DNA from: Bin5 sp963662575
GTDB lineage: Bacteria > Chloroflexota > Anaerolineae > Caldilineales > Caldilineaceae
Direction of reading: 5' to 3'
DNA length: 64,000 nt
Assembly: GCA_963662575.1 (NCBI GenBank)
Contig: OY759723.1
Location: 1,302,001 to 1,366,000 of the forward strand
Shown: one piece after another, positions 15,916 through 23,803 of the stretch
Position numbering within the stretch: position 1 is the first letter of the stretch
How the letters are laid out: every line of letters begins with the position of its first letter
The notes under the pieces: model-generated
The model's database searches: none
What the model was told of the DNA's origin: nothing
What the model saw: only the letters and a program-made list of their open reading frames with translations
Position numbers and translations under genes: made by a program

Positions 15916-18188
15916 CCACAACAACGACGGCGGACCGCAGCGTCAATGGGGATACCGGCTCGCGCCGCTTCTCCATCCTCGCGGGGCGCGACATCAACCG
16001 CGAGACCTACGTCGAAGAGTGGGCCGAGGCCGGGCTGACCGTCGCCGACAGCCCCTATGACCCGCAGCCGTCGCTGCGCATCGTCGACGGCGAGGTCGTG
16101 GAGATGGACGGCAAAGAGCGGGCCGACTTCGATGCGCTCGACCGCTTCATCGCCGACCACGCCCTCGATATGGCGGTGGCCGAGGAGGCGATGGCGACCT
16201 CCTCGCACCAGATCGCGCGCATGTTGGTCGATATCAACGTGCCGCAGCCCACCATCCGCCGCCTGGCCGACGGCTGCACGCCGGCCAAACTGTGCGAAAT
16301 CGTGCGCCACATGAACGTGCTGGAAATGATGATGGGCCTCGGCAAGATGCGGGTGCGCAAGACCCCGGCCAACCAGGCCCACGTCACCAACTGGCGCGAA
16401 AACCCGGCCCTGCTGGCTGCGGACGCGGCCGAAGCGGCACTGCGCGGCTTTGCCGAGATCGAAACGACGGTGCGCGTCGCCCGCGCCGCGCCCCTCAATG
16501 CGCTTGCCATTCTCGTCGGCGCGCAGACCAGCCGCGGCGGCGTGCTCACCCAGTGCGCGGTCGAAGAGGCTTTCGGACTGCGCCTCGGTATCAAAGGGCT
16601 GACCTCCTACGCCGAGACGCTCTCGGTTTACGGCACCGAGCGCTCATTTGTCGACGGCGACGACACCCCCTGGTCAAAAGCTTTTCTGGCCTCGGCCTAC
16701 GCCAGCCGCGGCATCAAGATACGCTTCACCTCCGGCACCGGCTCCGAGGCGCTGATGGGCTACGCCGAGCAGTGTTCGATGCTCTACCTGGAGGCCCGCT
16801 GCCTGCTGGTGACGAAGGGCGCCGGCAGCCAAGGGGTGCAGAACGGCTCCATCTCCTGCATCGCCCTGCCGGAAGCGCTGCCCGGCGGCGTGCGCGGCGT
16901 GCTGGCCGAAAATTTGCTGGCGTCGATGTTGGGGTTGGAATGCGCCTCCGGCAACGACGCGCTCGCCTCCCACTCGGACCTGCGCAAGACGGCCAAACTG
17001 ATGCTGCAGATGATCCCCGGCACCGATTTCATCTGCTCCGGCTACAGCGCCATTCCCAAACAGGACAACATGTTCGGTGGCGGCAACTTCGACGCCGAAG
17101 ATTTCGATGACTGGACCGTCATCCAGCGTGACATGCAGGTGAACGGCGGAATCCGCCCGGTACGCGAGGCCGATGCCGTGGCAGCCCGCCGGCAAGCCGC
17201 GCAGGCGCTGCAGGCGATTTACGCCGAACTGGATTTCCCGCCGATCGGCGACGAGGAGGTCGAGGCCGCCACCCTCGCCCACAGTAGCGAGGACATGCCG
17301 GAGCGCGACATGGTGGCCGACCTCGCCGCGGCCGACCGCTTCCTGGAAGGCACAGCCAATCTGTCCGATGTGGTGCGCGCGCTGCACCGCAGCGGCTTCG
17401 AGCAGGCGGCCGCCAATCTGCTCGAAATGGGCCGTCAGCGCGTGGCGGGCGACTATCTGCAGCCGTCGGCGATATTCGAAGACGGTTTCGCCGTGATCAG
17501 CGCGGTCAACGACCGCAATGACTACACCGGCCCCGGCACCGGCTATCGCCTCGAAGGGGAAACGTGGGACGCGCTCCAGCGCATTCCGCAACAGAAGTCG
17601 CCGCGCGACTTTATCGATGCCCAGGTGGGGGATCCGCTGCCCAATCTGGCCGAGATCAGCACAGCCAAAGTGGGCGCTTCCGCCAACGAAATCGTGGTCG
17701 CGGTGGGGCCGGCCTATGGCTGCTCGTTGGTCAAGACGATCGGGGAACTGGACCATGAGGAAGTGCTGGAAGCGCTGCTCACCGGTGTGGCGGAGGAAGA
17801 GTTCTACGGCCGCGTCGTGCGGGTCTATCACAGCGCCGACTGTGCTGCTATCGGCCACGCCGGCGCGCGTCTGAGCGGCTCCGGCATTGCCGTCGGCCTT
17901 CAGAGCCGCGGCACCACCGTCATCCAGAAACGCGGGCTGGCGCCGCTCAACAACCTGGAGCTGTTCCCGCAGTCGCCCAGCCTGACGCTGGAGATCTACC
18001 AGGCGATCGGGCGCAACGCGGCCCGCTATGCCAAGGGGCTTAGCCCCCTGCCCGTCGGCGTCAAAGTCGACAACGGCGCCCGCCTGCGCCTGATCGTCAA
18101 GACGGCCCTGCTGCACCGCCGCGAGATCGAAGATATACGGGAGAAAGCGCCCCAGGAACTCTACTTCCGCTGGGAGCCGGATGTGTAA
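15912..18188 (+). CDS. B12-dependent propanediol/glycerol dehydratase, fused large and medium subunits
   Basis: A 758-residue protein in which residues ~1-555 match the large (PduC/DhaB1-like) subunit and the last ~200 match the medium subunit. Large-subunit blocks include INVPQPTIRRLADGCTPAKL, GLTSYAETLSVYGTE, FTSGTGSEALMGYAE, KGAGSQGVQNGSISC and FGGGNFDAEDFDD. Medium-subunit blocks include GASANEIVVAVGPAYGCSLVKTI, YHSADCAAIGHAGARLSGSGI and QSRGTTVIQKRGLAPLNNLELFPQSP. It would dehydrate 1,2-diols to aldehydes with adenosylcobalamin. It is coupled to the VOC gene; the small subunit gene follows 71 bp later. No reactivating factor or aldehyde dehydrogenase gene is adjacent. Confidence 0.93.
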   Translation: MTTTTTADRSVNGDTGSRRFSILAGRDINRETYVEEWAEAGLTVADSPYDPQPSLRIVDGEVVEMDGKERADFDALDRFIADHALDMAVAEEAMATSSHQIARMLVDINVPQPTIRRLADGCTPAKLCEIVRHMNVLEMMMGLGKMRVRKTPANQAHVTNWRENPALLAADAAEAALRGFAEIETTVRVARAAPLNALAILVGAQTSRGGVLTQCAVEEAFGLRLGIKGLTSYAETLSVYGTERSFVDGDDTPWSKAFLASAYASRGIKIRFTSGTGSEALMGYAEQCSMLYLEARCLLVTKGAGSQGVQNGSISCIALPEALPGGVRGVLAENLLASMLGLECASGNDALASHSDLRKTAKLMLQMIPGTDFICSGYSAIPKQDNMFGGGNFDAEDFDDWTVIQRDMQVNGGIRPVREADAVAARRQAAQALQAIYAELDFPPIGDEEVEAATLAHSSEDMPERDMVADLAAADRFLEGTANLSDVVRALHRSGFEQAAANLLEMGRQRVAGDYLQPSAIFEDGFAVISAVNDRNDYTGPGTGYRLEGETWDALQRIPQQKSPRDFIDAQVGDPLPNLAEISTAKVGASANEIVVAVGPAYGCSLVKTIGELDHEEVLEALLTGVAEEEFYGRVVRVYHSADCAAIGHAGARLSGSGIAVGLQSRGTTVIQKRGLAPLNNLELFPQSPSLTLEIYQAIGRNAARYAKGLSPLPVGVKVDNGARLRLIVKTALLHRREIEDIREKAPQELYFRWEPDV

Positions 18189-18259
18189 CGGCGAAGAGAG
18201 AGGAGTGAGGAAATGGAGCAGCAATCGCTCTTCGACTCTAAGCGCAAGGAAGCAGCATA

Positions 18260-18715
18260 ATGACAAACGACAGAAAAGAGAAGAGAGAAAACACCTCTCA
18301 CGCCTCGAACGGGGACTATCCTCTCTACGCCAACCGCAGTGACACGCTCACCGCGGCCAGCGGGCGCCCCTTGCGCGACCTCTCGCTGCAGAAGACGCTG
18401 ACCGAAGATATTTCCTCGGAGGACTACAGCATCAGCGCGGAGACGCTGCGCGCCCAGGCCGAAATCGCCCGCGACGCCGGCTACCCGCAACTGGCGCAGA
18501 ACCTGGAACGGGCTTCTGAGTTGACCGCCGTTCCCAACGAGACACTCCTGGAGATGTACGAGATGCTGCGGCCCGGACGCTGCAGCTTCGAGGAGTACGA
18601 GGCGCTGGCGCAGCGCCTGCGCGAAGAGTTCAACGCCGCCGCCACCGCCGTCTTTGTCGAGGAGGCTGCTGCCGTCTACCGGGAACGCGGCCTGCTGCGC
18701 CGGGAGCTGGAGTGA
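18260..18715 (+). CDS. Diol/glycerol dehydratase small subunit
   Basis: A 151-residue protein matching PduE/GldC-type small subunits: YPLYANRSDTLTAASGRPLRDLSLQKTLTEDISSEDYSISAETLRAQAEIA near the N-terminus, then helical LARASELTAVPNETLLEMYEMLRPGRCSFEEYEALA. It completes the dehydratase with the fused upstream subunit. The first ~18 residues are charged and low in complexity, as in other small subunits. An MITE-like element (18755-19038) begins 39 bp after the stop. Confidence 0.9.
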   Translation: MTNDRKEKRENTSHASNGDYPLYANRSDTLTAASGRPLRDLSLQKTLTEDISSEDYSISAETLRAQAEIARDAGYPQLAQNLERASELTAVPNETLLEMYEMLRPGRCSFEEYEALAQRLREEFNAAATAVFVEEAAAVYRERGLLRRELE

Positions 18716-18754
18716 TTGAACGGCAGTTTTTTGTAGTCAGTTTTTAGTTTCTAG

Positions 18755-19038
18755 GTAACTACTAAGCCACAGTACTTGACCAACCAATCATCCCTGGAAC
18801 CATTCAGGCTCTTGGAGACGCAACTAGTGTACAGCCGCCGCCATGCTCGCCAGCCGACACTTTGCGAAGAAGGCACACGGTCGGTGAGCGATGGTTTTGG
18901 AGGGGGGCGTTGCGGGGGCGCAGCCCCTGCACAAGGGAGGGCGCTTGCGCCCGACCGCCCATAAAAAAGTAGAGAGTTGAGAGAGCACCTTTGCTCGCCT
19001 CATTCAGGGTTGCGAATCAGTTGCGGCTGCGTAGTTAC
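18755..19038. mobile_element. MITE-like non-autonomous element, copy A (284 bp)
   Basis: Begins GTAACTACTAAGCCACAG and ends with GCGGCTGCGTAGTTAC, imperfect terminal inverted repeats of about 16 bp. It is flanked by GTTTCTAG (18747-18754) and GTTTTTAG (19039-19046), an 8-bp target duplication with one mismatch. It has no coding capacity. Over most of its length it is near-identical, in reverse orientation, to 41427-41712. The centre holds the GC-rich hairpin core (18905-18960). GTAA ends and 8-bp duplications are hallmarks of the IS66 family, so an IS66-type transposase encoded elsewhere could mobilise it (inference). Confidence 0.85.
18905..18960 (+). repeat. GC-rich multi-hairpin core of the MITE, copy A
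   Basis: Outer stem GGGCG/CGCCC encloses two hairpins: GGGGC-GCA-GCCCC (18915-18927) and GGGCG-CTTG-CGCCC (18939-18952). The same core recurs at 31863-31917, 41507-41562 (reverse) and 46705-46759. In two of them the second hairpin is GGGCC-GAA-GGCCC, so pairing is kept while bases change. Confidence 0.75.
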
Positions 19039-19107
19039 GTTTTTAGTAGCTGCGGCAACCTCAAAGGCCAGATATCATTTGAAACAAGTAATCGGATATT
19101 CATAGCC

Positions 19108-20901
19108 ATGTACACCAACGATCCACCGCAGGGCTTCCTGACCGGCCTCTGGTATATCCTGGGCGGCCAGCGTAAATTTGTGGTCCTCTCCGTCCTCAGC
19201 GGGCTGCTCTTCTCCGCGACGAGCCTGGTCCCGCCGCTGCTGGTGCGGCGCCTGATCCTGTGGATCACCGACGGCGGCGGCTCCACTTCCGGCCTGCTGG
19301 CGATGACCGCCGTGTTGGGGATCGTCTATGTGCTGCGCGGTGTCGGCCGCTACTTCTACGGCCAGTTCTCCCACGTGGCCGCCTACGGCGTCACCACCAG
19401 CCTGATGGCGCGCGTCTACCGCCATCTGCAGCAGCTCTCCCACAGCTTCTACAACCGCCAGCGCACCGGCGCCCTGATCGTGCGCTCCATCAACGATATC
19501 GAAACGCTGGAGGACTTCGTCGCTCACGGCGTGCCCGAACTGGTGATGGCCACCGTCATTCCGATCGCCATGTGGTGTGTCCTGTTCTGGATACATCCCC
19601 TGCTTGCCCTGCTCGTCGTGCTGCCACTGCCGATCGGCGGCTATGTCATCTACCGCTTCACCAGGCAGATCCGCGGCATATGGCGCCAGGTGCGGGCCGG
19701 CATCTCCGAGCTGGTGGCCCAGGTACAGGACAGCTTTTCCGGCATCACCGAGATCAAGTCTTTTGGCCGGGAGAAGTCGCAGGCCGATCAGGTCGCACAG
19801 TCGGCTGCAGACTACCGCGACAGGATATGCGCCGCCACCAGGATCTCGCTGCTGCCCTCGTCAATCGTCGAGTTTTCCGGCGGCTTGGGCGTGATCGTAG
19901 CCGTGTGGGTGGGCGGAAGCCTTGCCCTGTCGGAATCGTTGAATGTCGCCGACCTCTTCGTCTTCATTGCTTACCTGGTCTATATCTACCAGCCATTCCT
20001 CAAGCTGGCCGACATCAGCGACACATTGCACCGGGCCGGCGCAAGCCAGGAGCGCATCTTCGAACTGCTGGCCGTGCAACCGGATATCAGCAGTCCGCCG
20101 GACGCGCTCAAGCCGCAAATTTCCCGCTGGGACGTTGCCTTCCACGATGTCTCCTTTGGCTATCAGTCGGAAGAGGTGGTGCTGAACGATATCGATTTCG
20201 AGATCGGCGCCGGCGAGATGGTGGCGCTGGTGGGCGCGACCGGGGCCGGCAAGACGACCGTCAGCCGCCTCATTCCCCGCTTCTACGATCCCCAGGACGG
20301 TCAAATTAGCGTTGGCGGTCACGACCTGCGCAGCCTCGACCTGGAGTTCCTGCGCGCCAATGTGGCCTCGGTCATGCAGGATGTCTTCCTGTTTCATGGG
20401 ACCGTGCGCCAGAATATCGCCTTTGGCCGCCCTGAGGCGACGGTCGATGAGATCGTGCAGGCGGCGCAGGCGGCCAACGCGCACGAGTTCATCGTCGAAC
20501 TCCCTGATGGCTACAACACCGTTATCGGCGAGCGCGGTGTGCGCCTGTCCGGCGGGCAGAAGCAGCGCATCTCGATCGCACGCGCGCTGTTGAAAGACGC
20601 GCCGATCCTGATCCTGGACGAGGCCACCTCCTCGGTCGATACCGAGACCGAGTGGCAGATCCAGCAGGCGCTCAATCGCCTCACCCGCAACCGCACGACG
20701 TTGGTGATCGCCCACCGCCTCTCGACCATCCGCCACGCCGACAAGATCGTCGTGCTGGGCGATGGGCGCATTATCGAAACCGGCGCGCACGACGAACTGA
20801 TGGCGCGCAACGGACGCTACGCCAAGATGGTTGAGACGCAGAGCGTGGCCCGCTCCTGGGAACTGAGCCGGCAGCCGGAACTGCAGCCGGCCGGCGATTA
20901 G
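19108..20901 (+). CDS. ABC exporter, fused permease and ATPase
   Basis: About 597 residues from ATG 19108 (MYTNDPPQGF); longer frames would start inside the MITE. Residues ~20-310 are a six-helix ABC type-1 exporter domain (LSGLLFSATSLVPPLLVRRL, GTLIVRSINDIETLEDF). The nucleotide-binding domain has Walker A GATGAGKTT, Q-loop VMQDVFLF, signature LSGGQKQRISIARALL, Walker B ILILDEATSSVD and the H-loop IAHRLSTIRHAD. It probably works as a homodimeric lipid, peptide or drug exporter. Substrate unknown. The MITE insertion replaced its upstream region. Confidence 0.92.
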   Translation: MYTNDPPQGFLTGLWYILGGQRKFVVLSVLSGLLFSATSLVPPLLVRRLILWITDGGGSTSGLLAMTAVLGIVYVLRGVGRYFYGQFSHVAAYGVTTSLMARVYRHLQQLSHSFYNRQRTGALIVRSINDIETLEDFVAHGVPELVMATVIPIAMWCVLFWIHPLLALLVVLPLPIGGYVIYRFTRQIRGIWRQVRAGISELVAQVQDSFSGITEIKSFGREKSQADQVAQSAADYRDRICAATRISLLPSSIVEFSGGLGVIVAVWVGGSLALSESLNVADLFVFIAYLVYIYQPFLKLADISDTLHRAGASQERIFELLAVQPDISSPPDALKPQISRWDVAFHDVSFGYQSEEVVLNDIDFEIGAGEMVALVGATGAGKTTVSRLIPRFYDPQDGQISVGGHDLRSLDLEFLRANVASVMQDVFLFHGTVRQNIAFGRPEATVDEIVQAAQAANAHEFIVELPDGYNTVIGERGVRLSGGQKQRISIARALLKDAPILILDEATSSVDTETEWQIQQALNRLTRNRTTLVIAHRLSTIRHADKIVVLGDGRIIETGAHDELMARNGRYAKMVETQSVARSWELSRQPELQPAGD

Positions 20902-20988
20902 TGGGCGGGGCTTGACTCTTGGTAGGCCTTCATACGCCTACGATGATTTGAGATCCAACATTCGGAAGGATCAAAAGGAGAGGTGGCT

Positions 20989-22020
20989 ATGGGGACTGCA
21001 CTGGAAGACAAACTGGAAATGGCGCTGACCGGCCTGAACCGCGTTCGCCTGGGCGAGATGAATACGCCGCTGGAACATCTGCCGCGTTTCAGCGCTGCCC
21101 TGGGGGGCCCGCAGGTCTATATCAAGCGGGACGACCTGACCGGGCTTGCTTTCGGCGGCAACAAGACCCGCATGCTCGAGTACAGCCTGGCGGTCGGGGT
21201 GGAGCGCGGGGCCGATACGATCGTCTTCGGCGCGGCGGTGCAGTCCAACTACTGCCGCCAGCTGGCCGCGGCCTGCGCCAAACTGGGCATCACGCTGCAC
21301 CTTATCCTGCGGTCGGAGCGGGAGATCGACAAGACCGCGATTACCGGCAACAACCTGCTGCAGCGACTGTTTGGCGCGCATGTGACGGTGATGTCAGACA
21401 ACGACCGCGACCGCCAGCAGGAGATGATCGCGGCTAAGGCCGAGGCGCTGCGCGCGGCAGGCCACAACGTCTACGTGCCGCGGCAGGCCGATACCATTGA
21501 CCTGGATGTCATCGCCTACGCCCAGTCCGCGCTTGAAGTGGCGCGCCAGTGCCGCGAGCAGAAGATCGAGCCGGGGCACATGTACGTCTGCGCGGCCGAC
21601 ACGACCCAGGCCGGGCTGGTTCTCGGGTTGAAAGCGGTGGGCAGCCCCATGCAGGTGAAGGGGATCACCCCGTCGGTCCAAGGAGACAACGAAGAGCACA
21701 TGGCAAAGATCGCGAACCAGGCTGCAGAGCGGCTCGATCTGGACGTGACTCTGACCGCGGCTGATTTCGACAGCGACGACTCCTTCGTCGGCGAGCGCTA
21801 CGGCCTCCCCACGCCGGAGGGGCTGGCCTCTCTGCGTCTGCTGGCCCAGACCGAGGGCATCCTCACCGACCCGGTCTACACCAGCAAGGCGCTGGCCGGG
21901 CTGGTGGCCCACATCCGCGGCGGCGCACTACCGGCACAGGAGCCGGTCGTCTTCGTTCACACCGGGGGAACACCGGCGCTCTTTGGCTACACCGACGAGA
22001 TGGTGGCCGCGTTGGGGTGA
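20989..22020 (+). CDS. PLP-dependent D-cysteine desulfhydrase / ACC deaminase family protein
   Basis: A 343-residue fold-type II PLP enzyme. YIKRDDLTGLAFGGNKTRMLEYSL contains the PLP lysine (in GGNKTR, about residue 53), followed by GAAVQSNYCRQLAAACAKLG with the phosphate-binding S-N block. The C-terminal VFVHTGGTPALFGY is the usual cofactor loop. Members split D-cysteine or 1-aminocyclopropane-1-carboxylate; the sequence alone does not tell which. The start ATG 20989 follows AAAGGAGAGG. Confidence 0.9.
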   Translation: MGTALEDKLEMALTGLNRVRLGEMNTPLEHLPRFSAALGGPQVYIKRDDLTGLAFGGNKTRMLEYSLAVGVERGADTIVFGAAVQSNYCRQLAAACAKLGITLHLILRSEREIDKTAITGNNLLQRLFGAHVTVMSDNDRDRQQEMIAAKAEALRAAGHNVYVPRQADTIDLDVIAYAQSALEVARQCREQKIEPGHMYVCAADTTQAGLVLGLKAVGSPMQVKGITPSVQGDNEEHMAKIANQAAERLDLDVTLTAADFDSDDSFVGERYGLPTPEGLASLRLLAQTEGILTDPVYTSKALAGLVAHIRGGALPAQEPVVFVHTGGTPALFGYTDEMVAALG

Positions 22021-22207
22021 TGTGAAACCGCAAAATACAAAGCCCTGGTTGCAGAGGGGCGGGACATCGGCGCACGCGCGTTATCTCCGAACTCCTCCGT
22101 GGCAAGGTCGATATCGAGACGCATTTGGGCGAAACGGCTGAAGGCAGCACAGACTTCAGGCACTGCGCAAGCGTTAAGCAGACGTTCCCAGAAGGGAGGC
22201 AAGGGGT

Positions 22208-23671
22208 ATGAACGCCGTTAATCCAATTCTGGATCAACCGCAGGACAAGAACGCCCTGACTCTGCTCTTCATGTCCCTGGAAGACGCGCATGAACCGCGC
22301 GGCCGGCTGCTTACGGGCGGCTGCCGGCTCGTTCGCGATGACAGCCCTCCTGAAGGGCTGGAGGATGACCTGAATGAATTCGCCCAGGACCTGGCGCTCA
22401 CCAGCCTCCAGGAGCCCGACGGCGCCATCCACGTCTGGTATAGTCTGCGGCGCAGCCCCGAGCGGTTTCTTGTCGAAAGCCTGAGCGCCGAACAGGCCAG
22501 CGCACGCAGCCATTCTGAGAGCGATAAGACGTTCAGCATAACTCGCCCGGGCTGGGATCCCGCCAGCTTGACGTGGCAGGTCTGCTATGCCCGCACCCGC
22601 GATGGCATCCACTTCGAACGGCCAGACCTGGGCATCGTCGCGGACACCAAGTCGCCCAATGTGTTGATCGACAATGGCGGCATCTTTTCGGTGATGCGAA
22701 ACGAAGAGGCGACCGATCCCAATCGCCGCTACGCCATGATCCACACCGGCTGGGGCCCCGCGCACGCCGAAGGTACGTTGCCGGGACATCATCCTGTCCA
22801 CAACGCTGGCGCAGCCTTTTCAGCGGATGGTCTGCACTGGCAGGAGTGGGAGCACAACCCGGCCTTTCGCGACGGCAACGACGCCTTTTCGGCCATCTAT
22901 GACCCACGCAGCAAGCAATACCTTTGTTATCAAGCTGTAAAGCGGCCATTCCCGGCGGCGCTTCCGGATAACATCGGGCCCAGCCAGCGTCGGGTGCTGG
23001 CGATCCGCAGCAGTGAAGACGGCGCCCACTGGTCGCGCCTTGAGAACTTCATCGAACCGGATGCGGATGATCCGCCGGATCTCGAGTTCTACATGTTTAC
23101 CGTGTTCCCCTACCGTGACCGCTTTGTCGGCCTTATGCGCAATTATGCCCGCAGCCCGCTTATGTTTGGCGAACACGGGCCTCATATCTCCTATGAATGG
23201 TGGGTGAGTCACGATGGGCGGCGCTGGCAGCGCCCCGCGCGCGAGATGCACGTGGGGGTGTTTACCACCTGCACGCCCTTTGTCGTGGATGGCCGCCTGT
23301 GCTTCCTCGAGTACAACTCGATGCGGCGCTACAGCACGCCGGTCGACCGCATAACGTGGGTGGGGTCGCAGTCGAACGCCGAGTTTTCGTCGCGTTTGTT
23401 CAAGGTCCCGCAACGCCCCCTGACGGTCAACCTGGAGAGCGGCACAGGCACGCTGCTACCCGATCAGGCCTACGTGATGGTGGAGGTACGGCAACCGGAC
23501 GGCCACGCCATCGAGGGCTACGAAAGGGAAAGGTGTGTACTCGGCGACGTGGATGGCACCGCCCTGCCGCTGCGGTGGGGCGAGAAGGACACGACGGGCC
23601 TGGCCGGGCGTGACGTCTGCTTGCGCTTCTATCTGCGCGACGCGCGCATCTACGCTGTGAATGAATCCTGA
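22208..23671 (+). CDS. Beta-propeller protein, glycoside hydrolase/sialidase-like, unassigned
   Basis: A 487-residue protein I can place only by fold. Repeated blades such as YARTRDGIHFERPDLG, FSADGLHWQEWEHNP, IRSSEDGAHWSRLENF and VSHDGRRWQRP have the S-x-D-G-x-x-W pattern of five-bladed glycosidase-like or Asp-box propellers. The C-terminal ~100 residues (DGHAIEGYERERCVLGDVDG...VCLRFYLRDARIYAV) look like a beta-sandwich seen after GH32-like propellers. No signal peptide is evident, which is unusual for a secreted glycosidase. GGGAGGCAAGGGGT precedes the ATG. Confidence 0.75.
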   Translation: MNAVNPILDQPQDKNALTLLFMSLEDAHEPRGRLLTGGCRLVRDDSPPEGLEDDLNEFAQDLALTSLQEPDGAIHVWYSLRRSPERFLVESLSAEQASARSHSESDKTFSITRPGWDPASLTWQVCYARTRDGIHFERPDLGIVADTKSPNVLIDNGGIFSVMRNEEATDPNRRYAMIHTGWGPAHAEGTLPGHHPVHNAGAAFSADGLHWQEWEHNPAFRDGNDAFSAIYDPRSKQYLCYQAVKRPFPAALPDNIGPSQRRVLAIRSSEDGAHWSRLENFIEPDADDPPDLEFYMFTVFPYRDRFVGLMRNYARSPLMFGEHGPHISYEWWVSHDGRRWQRPAREMHVGVFTTCTPFVVDGRLCFLEYNSMRRYSTPVDRITWVGSQSNAEFSSRLFKVPQRPLTVNLESGTGTLLPDQAYVMVEVRQPDGHAIEGYERERCVLGDVDGTALPLRWGEKDTTGLAGRDVCLRFYLRDARIYAVNES

Positions 23672-23803
23672 TGCTGTAGCAACCAGTCGTTGCCCGTCAA
23701 TGCCGTCGCCAACTGTGTCATCGAAGCGCACCGGCTGCTCGAATCCGATCCCGTGAAGGGCGGCCCGGCCGGCAGACCGGCCGCCGGTTACCTCTTTGAA
23801 ACT

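Noticed and set aside
16674..18266. 530-codon reverse frame under the diol dehydratase
   Set aside because: Shadow frame from third-position GC; the forward protein is clearly a diol dehydratase.
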